Below the pieces are notes generated by a model. The model did not search any database. It was given only the letters and a program-made list of their open reading frames with translations, and was not told where the DNA came from. DNA of 64,000 nucleotides, taken from NCBI RefSeq assembly GCF_001636405.1, contig NZ_KV440950.1, positions 4,010,778 through 4,074,777 of the forward strand, read 5' to 3'. The position numbers were made by a program, and so were the translations under genes. The DNA is from Peribacillus frigoritolerans. GTDB lineage: Bacteria > Bacillota > Bacilli > Bacillales > DSM-1321. This document shows, piece after piece, positions 1 to 9,316 of the stretch. Each line of letters begins with the position of its first letter. The stretch's first letter is position 1.

Positions 1-448
1 CAACGATCACAGCCTCTTTATGGATGGCAAACGTTTTTAGTGTATCTTCCTCTCCCTCTTCATAACCAGTAAGGATCAGTTTATGATCAAGGTCGATCAC
101 TTCAACTTCCACAAGTCGAATATCAGGATATTTATCTTTATTGTTCAAAATGATCTTTGTAACATTCTCATCATTATCGAACATTAACCCTACCCGATAG
201 CCGGGTTTCAATTCTATATTTTCTGCGTCTTCACCGGCCATACGCACGTAACCGCCAAGAGGAAGCAATCGGATGGTATAAACGGTTTCCTTCTTTTTAT
301 ATGTGAATACTTTTGGCCCGAAACCGATTGCGAACTCACGGCATAAGATTCCTGCTCGCTTTGCAAACACTAAGTGCCCAAGCTCATGGAAAAAAACTAG
401 AGCTCCAAAAATGATGATGAACGCTATAATCGTTTCTAAAGTCTGCAT
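1..448 (-). CDS. rseP: RseP/RasP site-2 intramembrane metalloprotease, N-terminal part
   Basis: The first about 149 residues of a membrane zinc protease that cleaves anti-sigma factors and leftover signal peptides within the membrane. Visible: a first membrane segment carrying the zinc motif HELGH at about residues 21-25, then the start of the inserted PDZ-like part. The C-terminal half lies beyond the left edge of the window. The ATG at 448 is preceded by AGGTGA, which overlaps the dxr stop codon, so the two genes are tightly coupled. The order uppS-cdsA-dxr-rseP is the standard Bacillus order. Confidence 0.93.
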   Translation of the reverse strand, partial: MQTLETIIAFIIIFGALVFFHELGHLVFAKRAGILCREFAIGFGPKVFTYKKKETVYTIRLLPLGGYVRMAGEDAENIELKPGYRVGLMFDNDENVTKIILNNKDKYPDIRLVEVEVIDLDHKLILTGYEEGEEDTLKTFAIHKEAVIV

Positions 449-455
449 GTTCCGG

Positions 456-1616
456 TCACCTATCTTTCACTAAAGATTCTATATACTGCCTTGTCATATT
501 ATCGACTTCCTGAATCGTTTCTAAATCTGGAAGGGCTATGACGGAATGCTGATTCAGCGCTTTTTCAATTAACGTCTCAATTTCAAGGAAGGTTACCTTT
601 CCAGATAAGAATGCAGAGACTGCTGCTTCATTGGCGGCATTCAACACAGTAGTCATCGTTCCGCCCATTTTACCTGCTTTATAAGCGAATTGCAAACAAG
701 GATATCTGGTGAAATCCATATCCCTAAAATGCAGTTTGCCTGCTTCAGCAAGGTTCAATCGTTTGCGGCCTGCCAGCGGAATACGGTCTGGATAAGTAAG
801 TGCATATTGTATCGGCACCCGCATATCCGGTGTCCCCAGTTGTGCTATCACGCTGGAGTCATGAAACTCAACCATGGAATGGATGATGCTCTCCTTATGT
901 AGCAATACATCAATTTTATCGTAGGGAAGATCGAATAGCCAATGGGCCTCGATCACTTCCAAACCTTTATTCATCATTGATGCTGAATCGATCGTGATTT
1001 TAGCTCCCATTGACCAGTTCGGGTGGTTCAGTGCTTCTTCCACCGTTACATCCTTCAATTCTTCCCTGGTCCGATCTCGAAAACTGCCTCCTGAAGCAGT
1101 AATGACAAGACGTTCTATATTTTTTTCCTTTTCACCTTGCAGTGCCTGAAAAATAGCGGAATGCTCACTGTCAACCGGCAGCAATCTGACCCCCGCTTTT
1201 TTTGCTTCACTCATGACCAAATGACCTGCCGTCACCAACGTCTCCTTGTTGGCGATAGCAATATCCTTTTTTGCCTTTATTGCTTGAAGTGTCGGATAAA
1301 GACCCACGCTTCCGATGACGGCATTGACCAATATCGTCGCCTGACCATAAACAGCAACAGCAGTCAATCCCTCATCCCCATACATGAACTCGATATCTTT
1401 GCGATTGGAGAATTCACTTTTCAAAACATGATAATCTTCTTCCGTCTGGACTGAAACCAGTTTCGGTTCAAACTCTTGTATATAAGTCCTGACCAATTCT
1501 ATATTCTTTCCAGCAGAAAGCGCCACGATCTTGAATTGATCTGGATGGGACCTAACTACATCCGCTGTTTGTTGACCAATCGATCCTGTCGCGCCCAAAA
1601 GGCTGATATTTTTCAA
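456..1616 (-). CDS. dxr: 1-deoxy-D-xylulose 5-phosphate reductoisomerase
   Basis: Converts 1-deoxy-D-xylulose 5-phosphate and NADPH to 2-C-methyl-D-erythritol 4-phosphate, the committed step of the MEP isoprenoid pathway. The N-terminal Rossmann motif GATGSIG, the metal/substrate region [10 protein letters not shown] and ASGGSFRD are all present; the length of about 386 residues is normal. Start choice: the SD AGGAG lies directly against an ATG at 1625 with no spacing, whereas a TTG at 1616 sits 9 nt after it and gives the usual N-terminus [12 protein letters not shown] prefer TTG; the longer form adds three residues. Confidence 0.95.
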   Translation of the reverse strand: MKNISLLGATGSIGQQTADVVRSHPDQFKIVALSAGKNIELVRTYIQEFEPKLVSVQTEEDYHVLKSEFSNRKDIEFMYGDEGLTAVAVYGQATILVNAVIGSVGLYPTLQAIKAKKDIAIANKETLVTAGHLVMSEAKKAGVRLLPVDSEHSAIFQALQGEKEKNIERLVITASGGSFRDRTREELKDVTVEEALNHPNWSMGAKITIDSASMMNKGLEVIEAHWLFDLPYDKIDVLLHKESIIHSMVEFHDSSVIAQLGTPDMRVPIQYALTYPDRIPLAGRKRLNLAEAGKLHFRDMDFTRYPCLQFAYKAGKMGGTMTTVLNAANEAAVSAFLSGKVTFLEIETLIEKALNQHSVIALPDLETIQEVDNMTRQYIESLVKDR

Positions 1617-1659
1617 ATTGTTCATCTCCTAATTCATATAACGCTTGCCTATATTTATA

Positions 1660-2457
1660 TTATAAAACATGCAATAAATGCAAAATCGGTAAAATGAAGA
1701 TCACACTATCAAGCCTGTCCAAAATCCCACCATGTCCCGGGAGAAGATTCCCTGAATCCTTAACGCCATAATGACGTTTATACGCGGATTGGACGAGATC
1801 ACCCAATTGGCCGAATACCCCAATGATTAATGAAATCAATAATAATTGTAATAACGTGTAATCAAGGCTGGAGAAGGCGTAAAATAGAACACCCACCACC
1901 ATCGCGGATATTAACCCGCCGATAAATCCTTCCACCGTCTTGTTTGGACTTATTTCTGGCCATAGCTTTCTTTTACCAAGCGATTTACCAATGAAGTAGG
2001 CTCCGGAATCAGTTGCCCAGATCGTAAATAGGGTAAGCAGGATATAGATCAGCCCCAACCCCAAAGAGTCACGTGTTTCAAATAGGAAGTAGAAACCTAT
2101 CCCCAAGTATAGGATTGAAATCACTAGAAAGCCTGCGTCATCAAAGGTAAAACGGTTTTTTGAAACGACTGTATAAAGTAACAGCAGCAAAACCCCGATC
2201 AAGAATACTTGAACTTTATCATAATTAATTTCTGCCAAAAAAGCGGTATGCTCATTAGGCAATAAAAGCACCCACAATAATATGTGAGAAAGAAATGCTT
2301 CAAAAGAAAGTACACGTAACTTTTTCATTTTCATCAGTTCGTACAAACCAATTGAACCTAACAGATAAACCGTCAGTAAAAAGGGAGTGCCCCCTAAAAT
2401 GACTAGTGGAATGAAGATAGCGGCAACTACGACCGCCGTAATAATTCGTTGTTTCAT
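1660..2457 (-). CDS. cdsA: Phosphatidate cytidylyltransferase (CDP-diglyceride synthase)
   Basis: Makes CDP-diacylglycerol from phosphatidic acid and CTP at the membrane, the precursor of phosphatidylglycerol and phosphatidylethanolamine. About 265 residues, almost entirely hydrophobic segments, ending with the CdsA signature region (GDLVQSAYKR, KDSGNLLPGHGG, DRLDS). The ATG at 2457 follows a GAGGAAAA SD and begins MKQRIITAVV; a longer open frame upstream overlaps uppS and is not needed. It sits between uppS and dxr and is probably cotranscribed with them. Confidence 0.94.
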   Translation of the reverse strand: MKQRIITAVVVAAIFIPLVILGGTPFLLTVYLLGSIGLYELMKMKKLRVLSFEAFLSHILLWVLLLPNEHTAFLAEINYDKVQVFLIGVLLLLLYTVVSKNRFTFDDAGFLVISILYLGIGFYFLFETRDSLGLGLIYILLTLFTIWATDSGAYFIGKSLGKRKLWPEISPNKTVEGFIGGLISAMVVGVLFYAFSSLDYTLLQLLLISLIIGVFGQLGDLVQSAYKRHYGVKDSGNLLPGHGGILDRLDSVIFILPILHLLHVL

Positions 2458-2482
2458 TATTCCATTTTCCTCGCCTTCTACA

Positions 2483-3256
2483 TTAAACGCCACCGAATCT
2501 TCGTGAACGCTTTTGATACTCCTCAACTGCCTGCAATAAATGCTCTTCACTAAAATCCGGCCACAGCACTTCAGTAAACCAAAGCTCCGTATAAGCAGAC
2601 TGCCAAAGCATGAAATTACTTAAACGGATTTCACCGCTTGTACGGATCAGTAAATCGGGATCCGACAAATGTTTGGTCATCAGGTAACTGGATACCATTT
2701 CCTCCGTTACATTTTCCTTTATTATACCATTCTTAGCATCTTGAATGATGCTATTCACAGCAGATACAATCTCCCCACGGCTTCCATAGTTCAGGGCAAA
2801 ATTCAGAATCATCCCATCATTGTCTTTCGTGTCTTCCATTGCCCGTTTAACGGCACTTTGAGTATGTGACGGAATGAGTGACAAGTCCCCAATCGTTTCA
2901 ACTCTAACATTTTCCGAAATGAGCTCGGGCAAAAAAGTCCCAAGAAATTCCTGGGGCAGCTTCATCAAAAAGTCGACTTCACTTTTCGGGCGTTTCCAAT
3001 TTTCAGTGGAAAACGCATAGACCGTCAAAGTTTTGACCCCTAATTTATTGGCAACTTTCGTAATTCTACGAACGGTTTTCATTCCTTCATGATGACCCGC
3101 CACACGTGGCAATGCACGCTTTTTGGCCCAACGGCCGTTCCCATCCATAATGATGGCGATATGCTGAGGAACATCAAACTGTTTAATATGCTGAATCCTA
3201 TTTGTTACATCGGAAGAAGCATCTTTTTTAACGAAACGCTTCCAAAGTGAATACAT
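2483..3256 (-). CDS. uppS: Undecaprenyl diphosphate synthase (isoprenyl transferase)
   Basis: Condenses isopentenyl diphosphate onto farnesyl diphosphate in cis to give the C55 lipid carrier for peptidoglycan and teichoic acid. 257 residues. The catalytic motif IIMDGNGRWAKKR (about residues 35-47), the FSTENWKRP motif and the C-terminal DLLIRTSGEIRLSNFMLWQ region are intact. It is the first gene after a 400-bp gap and probably begins the uppS-cdsA-dxr-rseP unit. Confidence 0.95.
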   Translation of the reverse strand: MYSLWKRFVKKDASSDVTNRIQHIKQFDVPQHIAIIMDGNGRWAKKRALPRVAGHHEGMKTVRRITKVANKLGVKTLTVYAFSTENWKRPKSEVDFLMKLPQEFLGTFLPELISENVRVETIGDLSLIPSHTQSAVKRAMEDTKDNDGMILNFALNYGSRGEIVSAVNSIIQDAKNGIIKENVTEEMVSSYLMTKHLSDPDLLIRTSGEIRLSNFMLWQSAYTELWFTEVLWPDFSEEHLLQAVEEYQKRSRRFGGV

Positions 3257-3656
3257 ATGTTAGTCCCCCATCAGGTTGTACTTATCTCTCTACAAAGGCA
3301 AAGTTTTTCGTGCACTATGTATATCAAGCTTTCTGCCGCTTAAAAAGAATCTATATTATAATATCAAAAAAAAACTCGTTCTCATATTATTATTATGAAA
3401 ATTATTTCTTCATTAGAAGCTTCAAAGGGAGAAATCATTCCTTCTTTTTTTCTGAAACCGATTATGACTGCCATGAAAAATGCAAAAAAAGGACCACCTC
3501 CAACGTTTGCATGCAACATACTAACTCAAGGAGTAATCATTATCGGAGAAACCTTATTATAACAGTTTTCTCCTTTAAGCACACCTATATGTTAGCACCA
3601 AGACATGACCCAGTATGGATTCGGCCCTCTTTATTTAATCAATTCTTCAATGGAAA
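3257..3656. other. Gene-free spacer between frr and uppS
   Basis: 400 bp, AT-rich. No convincing coding frame: the plus-strand open frame across it has no SD, is rich in Phe, Ser and Tyr, and runs into the reverse complement of frr. There is an inverted repeat GGAGAAA/TTTCTCC at 3546-3574 and a TATAAT-like hexamer on the minus strand near 3355, but no good -35 box, so I assign no promoter. Confidence 0.6.
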
Positions 3657-4214
3657 TTATACTTCCAAAATTTCTTTTTCTTTATCTTTTGTAATTTCAT
3701 CGATTTTCGTGATATTGCCATCTGTCATCTTTTGGATGTCATCAGCATAGCCACGTAAATCATCTTCAGTGATTTCACCACTTTTTTCAAGCTTTTTCAA
3801 ATCATCATTAGCATCGCGACGCACATTACGGACAGCTATTTTTGCCTCTTCCGCTTCTTTTTTCACAACTTTCACAAGCTCTTTTCTGCGCTCTTCAGTT
3901 AACGCCGGGATGGCTATCCTGATGATCGATCCGTCATTAGAAGGATTTAAGCCTAAGTCTGATTTCAAAATCGCCTTTTCGATTTCACCCAATACCGTTT
4001 TATCATATGGTTGAATGACTAATAGTCTAGCTTCCGGGACAGAAATACCAGCCACCTGATTAACTGGTGTCGGCGAACCATAATAATCAATCGAGATTCT
4101 ATCAAGCAATGAGGCATTTGCCCTTCCGGCACGGATGCTTGCTAATTCACGTGTGTACGCTCCAATGGCTTTTTCCATTTTCGTTTTCGCATTCGAAATA
4201 ACTTGTTTCGGCAT
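3657..4214 (-). CDS. frr: Ribosome recycling factor
   Basis: With EF-G splits the post-termination ribosome into subunits. 185 residues, all helical with the typical N-terminus [17 protein letters not shown], the conserved [16 protein letters not shown] region and the C-terminal [16 protein letters not shown] segment. SD GGGGGA lies upstream of the ATG. It starts 3 nt after the pyrH stop, so pyrH-frr are coupled, as in other Bacilli. Confidence 0.96.
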   Translation of the reverse strand: MPKQVISNAKTKMEKAIGAYTRELASIRAGRANASLLDRISIDYYGSPTPVNQVAGISVPEARLLVIQPYDKTVLGEIEKAILKSDLGLNPSNDGSIIRIAIPALTEERRKELVKVVKKEAEEAKIAVRNVRRDANDDLKKLEKSGEITEDDLRGYADDIQKMTDGNITKIDEITKDKEKEILEV

Positions 4215-4217
4215 CTT

Positions 4218-4940
4218 TTATTTCCCCCTTACAATAGTTCCAAGCGTTTCGCCTAAAACGGCCCGTTTAATATTGCCTTTTTCCATGATCGAGAAGACGA
4301 TCAATGGAATATCATTGTCCATGCATAGTGAGGACGCAGTTGAATCCATTACTTCTAACCCTTCTTTAATCACATCAAGATAGGAAAGTTTATCATACTT
4401 CACTGCATTTTTGTCTTTAACCGGATCTGCATTGTATACGCCATCCACATTATTCTTCGCCATCAAGATGACATCAGCTTCAATTTCTGCAGCACGCAGG
4501 GCGGCAGTGGTATCCGTTGAGAAGTATGGATTACCTGTACCAGCTGCAAAAATCACCACTCTCTTTTTCTCTAGATGCCTGATTGCACGGCGTCTAATGT
4601 ATGGTTCTGCTACTTGTCTCATCTCAATGGAAGTTTGCACGCGTGTTTCAATTCCAAGCTGATCAAGGCTGTCTTGTAATGCCAATGAGTTCATGACTGT
4701 AGCCAACATCCCCATATAATCGGCATTAGCACGATCCATGCCCATTTCACTGCCTATTTTCCCGCGCCAGATGTTTCCGCCACCGACAACAACAGCTACT
4801 TCCACATCAAGCTCAGCCACTTCCTTGACTTGTTCAGCAATGGATTTAATTACTGCAGGGTTAATTCCAAATCCTTCTTCACCGGCTAATGCTTCACCAC
4901 TTAGTTTTAGAACGACACGTTTATATTTAGCGTTACTCAT
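4218..4940 (-). CDS. pyrH: UMP kinase
   Basis: Phosphorylates UMP to UDP with ATP; a hexameric amino-acid-kinase-family enzyme and the branch point to all pyrimidine nucleotides. 240 residues, the usual length. Visible: KLSGEAL at the N-terminus, the glycine loop [10 protein letters not shown], and [19 protein letters not shown]. The ATG at 4940 ([10 protein letters not shown]) has a perfect GGAGG SD 5 nt away; an ATG 12 nt further upstream is inferior. Confidence 0.95.
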   Translation of the reverse strand: MSNAKYKRVVLKLSGEALAGEEGFGINPAVIKSIAEQVKEVAELDVEVAVVVGGGNIWRGKIGSEMGMDRANADYMGMLATVMNSLALQDSLDQLGIETRVQTSIEMRQVAEPYIRRRAIRHLEKKRVVIFAAGTGNPYFSTDTTAALRAAEIEADVILMAKNNVDGVYNADPVKDKNAVKYDKLSYLDVIKEGLEVMDSTASSLCMDNDIPLIVFSIMEKGNIKRAVLGETLGTIVRGK

Positions 4941-5016
4941 GAGAACCTCCAACTATGTAATCTTTTCATTCGTTCATCATGCTTTCTTGCAATACTGCCA
5001 AAAAATCATGACATTT

Positions 5017-5045
5017 CAAAAAATAGGGAACACAAGAGTGTTCCC
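5017..5045 (-). terminator. Rho-independent terminator of tsf
   Basis: Perfect 8-bp stem GGGAACAC/GTGTTCCC with a TCTT loop, followed on the minus strand by TATTTTTTG. It lies 21 nt after the tsf stop, so pyrH probably has its own promoter or depends on readthrough. Confidence 0.85.
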
Positions 5046-5065
5046 CATTATTAATTATCTGACAA

Positions 5066-5950
5066 TTAGTCTTTTTTAACTTGGTTCATTACTTCTTCAG
5101 CAAAGTTTTCTTGACGTTTTTCAAGACCTTCCCCTACTTCATAACGAACGAATGATTGGATTTTTCCGCCTTTTGATTCAACGAATTGTCCCACTTTTTG
5201 ATCAGGGTTCTTAACGAAAGCTTGTTCGTTAACACAGATTTCTTCGTAGAATTTATTGATACGTCCTTCAACCATTTTCGCAACGATTTTTTCAGGTTTT
5301 CCTTCATTAAGAGCTTGCTGCGTAAGAACTTCGCGTTCGCGTTCTAATTCGCTAGCATCGACTTGGTCGCGAGAGATATATTTAGGGTTAATTGCAGCAA
5401 TATGCATTGAAACGCTTTTAGCTGCCTCTTCGTCAGTTGTACCTTCAAGAACTGATAGTACGCTGATGCGTCCACCCATGTGAAGGTATGCACCAAATGC
5501 GTCGTTATCTGTTTTAGAAACGACTTGGAAACGGCGAAGAGTTAATTTTTCCCCAATTTTAGCAACAGCAGCATTGATATGATCTGCAACTTTTGCTCCA
5601 TTTTCCATTGTTTGCTCAAGAGCAGCTTCAACGCTTTCAGGTTTGTTCGCAAGAAGGAACCCAGCCAATTCCTTAACAAGAATTTGGAAGCCTTCGTTTT
5701 TAGCAACGAAATCAGTTTCAGAGTTCACTTCAAGAATAACCGCTTGGTTTCCTTCAACAACGATTGAAGTTAAACCTTCAGCAGCGATACGGTCGCCTTT
5801 ATTAGCAGCTTTTGCAATTCCTTTTTCACGTAGGAAATCGATTGCCTTTTCCATATCGCCTTCTGTTTGTACAAGTGCCTTTTTACAGTCCATCATACCG
5901 GCACCAGTTTTTTCACGCAATTCTTTAACTAATTGTGCAGTGATTGCCAT
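5066..5950 (-). CDS. tsf: Elongation factor Ts
   Basis: Nucleotide exchange factor that releases GDP from EF-Tu. 294 residues. The N-terminal UBA-like domain ([16 protein letters not shown]) and the core motif [13 protein letters not shown] are present, followed by the dimerisation part. The ATG at 5950 has the strong SD GAGGAGG. It is separated from rpsB by 307 bp that hold a terminator. Confidence 0.97.
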   Translation of the reverse strand: MAITAQLVKELREKTGAGMMDCKKALVQTEGDMEKAIDFLREKGIAKAANKGDRIAAEGLTSIVVEGNQAVILEVNSETDFVAKNEGFQILVKELAGFLLANKPESVEAALEQTMENGAKVADHINAAVAKIGEKLTLRRFQVVSKTDNDAFGAYLHMGGRISVLSVLEGTTDEEAAKSVSMHIAAINPKYISRDQVDASELEREREVLTQQALNEGKPEKIVAKMVEGRINKFYEEICVNEQAFVKNPDQKVGQFVESKGGKIQSFVRYEVGEGLEKRQENFAEEVMNQVKKD

Positions 5951-6185
5951 AATATATATCCTCCTCAAATTAAATGCAGTTTATTCAATCTTTACCCATT
6001 ATTGCCAAAAAATACTTGTTATCATCAAAGAAAATAACGAGCTTTGACAATATTTCCGAAAAACATCCACTTTTTCAGTCAATATGACGAACTAAACCAG
6101 CTGATGATTTTCATCCCTTAAAAATCGCCCATACCTTTTAAAAAAGACATTCCGTACAGTGATTTTATGTATGTTTATTTAGTGC

Positions 6186-6229
6186 AAAAAAAAGGGATAA
6201 AAGGCATTATCCTCTTATCACCTTTTTTC
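6186..6229 (-). terminator. Terminator between rpsB and tsf
   Basis: Stem GATAAGAGG/CCTTTTATC (one G-U) extended by A-rich and U-rich arms, ending in a run of eight U on the minus strand. The symmetrical arms mean it could work in both directions. It lies about 30 nt after the rpsB stop. The remaining spacer to tsf (5951-6185) holds no gene I can see and no clear promoter. Confidence 0.75.
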
Positions 6230-6257
6230 TTACTGAATAAGCAACCTTTTTTACTTA

Positions 6258-6971
6258 TTAAGCAGTAGTTGTTTCAGTTGCTGTTTCTTCGCCTTGTTTA
6301 GCTTCTAAGATAGCATCTGCCATTTTACCTGTTAATAATTTAACAGCACGGATTGCATCGTCATTCGCAGGAATAACTACATCGATTTCATCCGGATCAC
6401 AGTTTGTATCAACGATACCAACAAGTGGAATGTGTAATTTGTGTGCTTCCGCAACAGCAATACGCTCTTTGCGTGGGTCGATAACGAAGATCGCATCTGG
6501 AAGAGTCTTCATATCTTTAATACCGCCTAAGAATTTCTCTAAGCGATCCCATTCTTTTTTAAGTTGGATAACTTCTTTTTTAGGAAGGACTTCGAAAGTT
6601 CCGTTTTCTTCCATTTTTTCGATATCTTTAAGACGAGCGATACGTTTTTGGATTGTTTCAAAGTTTGTTAAAGTTCCGCCTAACCAACGTTGGTTTACAT
6701 AGTACATACCAGAACGGATAGCTTCTTCTTTAACAGATTCTTGAGCTTGTTTTTTAGTTCCGACGAATAGAACAGTACCGCCGTTAGCAGCTAGTTCCTT
6801 CACGAAGTTATAAGCTTCTTCAACCTTTTTAACTGTTTTTTGAAGGTCGATGATGTAGATGCCGTTACGCTCAGTGAAGATATATTTCTTCATTTTTGGG
6901 TTCCAGCGACGTGTTTGGTGTCCGAAATGCACACCAGCTTCAAGCAATTGTTTCATAGAAATGACTGACAT
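6258..6971 (-). CDS. rpsB: 30S ribosomal protein S2
   Basis: Primary structural protein of the 30S head-body junction. 237 residues, with the typical start [20 protein letters not shown] and the core GTKKQAQE and [18 protein letters not shown]. The ATG at 6971 follows a perfect TTAGGAGGA SD; the longer open frame upstream is leader sequence. It has its own promoter at 7088-7116, so it does not depend on the broken fla/che operon upstream. Confidence 0.97.
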   Translation of the reverse strand: MSVISMKQLLEAGVHFGHQTRRWNPKMKKYIFTERNGIYIIDLQKTVKKVEEAYNFVKELAANGGTVLFVGTKKQAQESVKEEAIRSGMYYVNQRWLGGTLTNFETIQKRIARLKDIEKMEENGTFEVLPKKEVIQLKKEWDRLEKFLGGIKDMKTLPDAIFVIDPRKERIAVAEAHKLHIPLVGIVDTNCDPDEIDVVIPANDDAIRAVKLLTGKMADAILEAKQGEETATETTTA

Positions 6972-7087
6972 TTTAGTTCCTCCTAAATGGTTTTGTTTTT
7001 CCTCCGCACCGATCATTTTCATACAGAAACTGTCGTAACAGCACCATCTGCAAGAATCACGGGGCGTGTGTATTAACACCATTTCAT

Positions 7088-7116
7088 AATATATCATAAT
7101 GACTCTGCACAATCAA
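7088..7116 (-). promoter_or_regulatory. SigA promoter of rpsB
   Basis: -35 TTGATT (7111-7116), 17-bp spacer, -10 TATATT (7088-7093). It begins 10 bp past the swrB stop and gives a leader of about 110 nt before the rpsB ATG. Confidence 0.75.
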
Positions 7117-7125
7117 GTGATAAGT

Positions 7126-7755
7126 TTATCTATTCATGCGAAACTTTAGTAATAGCTCTATCTCCGTTCGACCGCGACCTAACTTTTTGGCGATTTCCTC
7201 TATTGAATGTCCTTGATCCGCTAACATATCCACTTTTTCATTTAATGACCGTTCATTTAACGAAGCCTGCAGCATGTCCGAAAATTCCTTGACAGCCGGA
7301 TTCCCTTGATTTTGAGGGGAAGTGGCTGCCGATGCAAGTTCCAATTTGTCCTCGACTTTTACGGGTAAAGCATTGGCCTCATTTTTTTCAGGCATTATTT
7401 TATAAGCGTTAATTGCCTGCCTTTTAGCGGCGGCACGACTTCCCGCTTTATACTCTAGCAGAATGTTTTGTTCTTGTTTTTCTTTCTTTGTTTCTTTGAT
7501 TGAACTATGTTCTTGTCCTTTTTGTCCATGCTCGGGATTCATGGCCACCGAATTGTTGATTGCCTTTACCAGTGTCTCGTTATCCTCTTTCATCTCCATT
7601 AAATAACCAGACAAAAGTTGTTCCATTTCTCCAATGACGGCTTTTTGGTCTTTTTCCAACATGCTTAAACGATTTTGGCGAAGATATAAAACGATGATGG
7701 CAAAAATGGTGAATATGTTCAATACAAACAACAGAAATATAAAAAATGCTGACAT
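7126..7755 (-). CDS. swrB: SwrB-like membrane protein, last gene of the old fla/che locus
   Basis: 209 residues: one N-terminal membrane helix (about 3-25), a long charged linker likely to form coiled coil, and a C-terminal helix-turn-helix-like tail (HSIEEIAKKLGRGRTEIELLLKFR) typical of the YlxL/SwrB (DUF6115) family. In B. subtilis SwrB promotes flagellar type III export activation and swarming. SD TTAGGAGG lies upstream of the ATG. It is longer than the B. subtilis protein (167) but looks intact, although nearly all its flagellar partners at this locus are gone. Confidence 0.85.
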   Translation of the reverse strand: MSAFFIFLLFVLNIFTIFAIIVLYLRQNRLSMLEKDQKAVIGEMEQLLSGYLMEMKEDNETLVKAINNSVAMNPEHGQKGQEHSSIKETKKEKQEQNILLEYKAGSRAAAKRQAINAYKIMPEKNEANALPVKVEDKLELASAATSPQNQGNPAVKEFSDMLQASLNERSLNEKVDMLADQGHSIEEIAKKLGRGRTEIELLLKFRMNR

Positions 7756-7767
7756 ACTGCCTCCTAA

Positions 7768-8017
7768 TTAACCGGAATAGTCAATCCTGTTACCATTAAA
7801 CGGATGGGGATCTTTTTTCACTGTTGTTTTTTCTTGATTACTTTCCCTATCCTCTTCTTGACAAAGTACAGTTCGAACATTCTGTGATTTCAAAACATTT
7901 ATTGATGCAAGAATCCGTAAAAATTCTATCAAGTTGATTTACAGGGCTTTCTTCGTTCAATAGGAATCCCTTATGCCTTCCAGACTCCATAGCCCTCTTC
8001 AATGAAAGTATCTTCAT
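7768..8017 (-). other. Two overlapping short frames between sigD and swrB (tiny gene or relic)
   Basis: B. subtilis has swrB directly after sigD; here 260 bp intervene. One frame (7847-8017, 56 codons) begins at an ATG overlapping the sigD stop (TAATG) and starts MKILSLKRAMESGRHKG. Another (7768-7938, 56 codons, no ATG; TTG at 7932) ends KKDPHPFNGNRIDYSG just before the swrB SD and looks coding in its second half. Read together they could be one gene broken by a frameshift. I do not recognise either product, and no good SD is seen. Confidence 0.35.
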
Positions 8018-8781
8018 TAAATCTTTTGATCTTGCATCGTGTTCCTTAATTTATAAATCGCTTTCGAGTGAATTTGGGATATCCGTGACGTAGATAGACT
8101 CATCACTTGTCCGATTTCGGTTAACGTCAGTTCTTCTTTATAAAAAAGCTGTAAAACCAACTGTTCTTTTTCATTTAGGGTTTCAATGACTTTGGCTAAT
8201 TCCTCATACAGTTCGTCCCTTAACACATGTTCCTCAGGTAAATCCGCCTTTTCATCTTTAATATGAAAATTCGCGCTTTCTTTATCGTCCTCTTGGGGAT
8301 TTTCATCCATCGATAGTACATTGGCAAAGAAATTCTCATTTAATGCAGCATATACTTCATCTTCCGGAATATTCAATTCAGCGGCAATCTCAGTTGGCGA
8401 AAGGTTCCTCATGTATTGCTGCTCCAGCTTCTCTATTGCAGATTCAATTTTCTTGGCTTTATCTCTTGCACTCCGTGGAAGCCAATCCTCTTTTCTTAAT
8501 CCATCTAAAATGGCACCACGAATTCTAAATGATGCATATGTGTCAAACTTGAGGTCACGCTTCGTATCAAAACGTTCCAGGGCATCGAATAACCCCATCA
8601 TCCCTAAACTCCTTATATCATCCCGGCTCACATTTTTAGGAAGACTTACTGAAATACGTTGAACATGGTACGATACGAGAGGTATGTATTTCTTTACCAA
8701 AATGTCCCCGGCTAGCGGATCTCTGCAATCCACCCAATTTTTCCAACATAACTGCTCTTCTCCGATGGTCAGATGAGACAT
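8017..8781 (-). CDS. sigD: RNA polymerase sigma-D (FliA/WhiG family)
   Basis: Sigma factor for flagellin, chemotaxis receptors and autolysins in B. subtilis. 254 residues, exactly the B. subtilis length. Regions 2 (RFDTKRDLKFDTYASFRIRGAI), 3 and 4 (KEELTLTEIGQVMSLSTSRI) are all intact, with no stop or frameshift. The ATG at 8781 follows AGGAGG. The genes upstream of it are wrecked. With the flgB-flhG and cheA-cheD deletions it lies only about 2.5 kb from the remnant flgB start, instead of near the end of a 27-kb operon. Confidence 0.95.
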   Translation of the reverse strand: MSHLTIGEEQLCWKNWVDCRDPLAGDILVKKYIPLVSYHVQRISVSLPKNVSRDDIRSLGMMGLFDALERFDTKRDLKFDTYASFRIRGAILDGLRKEDWLPRSARDKAKKIESAIEKLEQQYMRNLSPTEIAAELNIPEDEVYAALNENFFANVLSMDENPQEDDKESANFHIKDEKADLPEEHVLRDELYEELAKVIETLNEKEQLVLQLFYKEELTLTEIGQVMSLSTSRISQIHSKAIYKLRNTMQDQKI

Positions 8782-8907
8782 TGGACATCCTCCTAACATT
8801 GTTATACGATTTGTGATCAATACGGCCCTTAAAGCCATACATGCAATAATGATTCGGTTGCAAATGTACCTGTCATATTTTTGGCTTTTCAAAAGCCAAC
8901 TCCGAGC

Positions 8908-9316
8908 CTATATGTTTTTAGTCCCTTTTGTAACGGTCCGTATATTTAGCAGACAATCATTTAAATTGAATTCAACCGTTCTTCCGCTATTCCCGCCAAC
9001 ATCTTCGGCAACGATTCTAATCCGCAAGTCAGATAACTCTTTCCGGACAGCTTCCACATTCCGGGGTCCGATTCTCATTAAATCCCCTCCGGAGGCAAAT
9101 TGAAACATTTGTGCTCCTCCAGCCAGCTTCGCTTTGAGGAATGGCATTCTTGCGCCTTCTTTGACTAATACCTGCACTAATTCCTTTATCGCCGTATCTG
9201 CAAATTTGGCAACGTTGATCTGTCCCGATTTTGCGAGTGAAGAGTCTGGAAGCATGATATGGGCCAAACCTGCAATTTCTTTTTTTTCACCATAAATCAC
9301 AACACCGACACACGAC
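8908..9316 (-). pseudogene. cheD: cheD, N-terminus deleted (receptor deamidase remnant)
   Basis: CheD deamidates chemoreceptors and exchanges with CheC. The open frame reads, from 9315, SCVGVVIYGEKKEIAGL, then HIMLPDSSLAKSGQ, AKLAGGAQMF and SGRTVEFN to the natural end, so it begins at the catalytic SCVG motif and lacks about the first 30 residues. Upstream in this frame there is a TAA at 9322-9324. The only usable start (GTG at 9300) lies after the catalytic Cys (9310-9312). Just upstream the DNA is cheA P2 sequence in another frame, marking a deletion joint near 9314-9325. Confidence 0.85.

Noticed and set aside
3500..3600. Possible riboswitch or T-box before uppS
   Set aside because: No T-box motif or specifier structure found; only a simple inverted repeat.
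3247..3750. Plus-strand frame of 167 codons between uppS and frr
   Set aside because: No SD, odd composition, and overlaps frr in antisense; no recognisable product.
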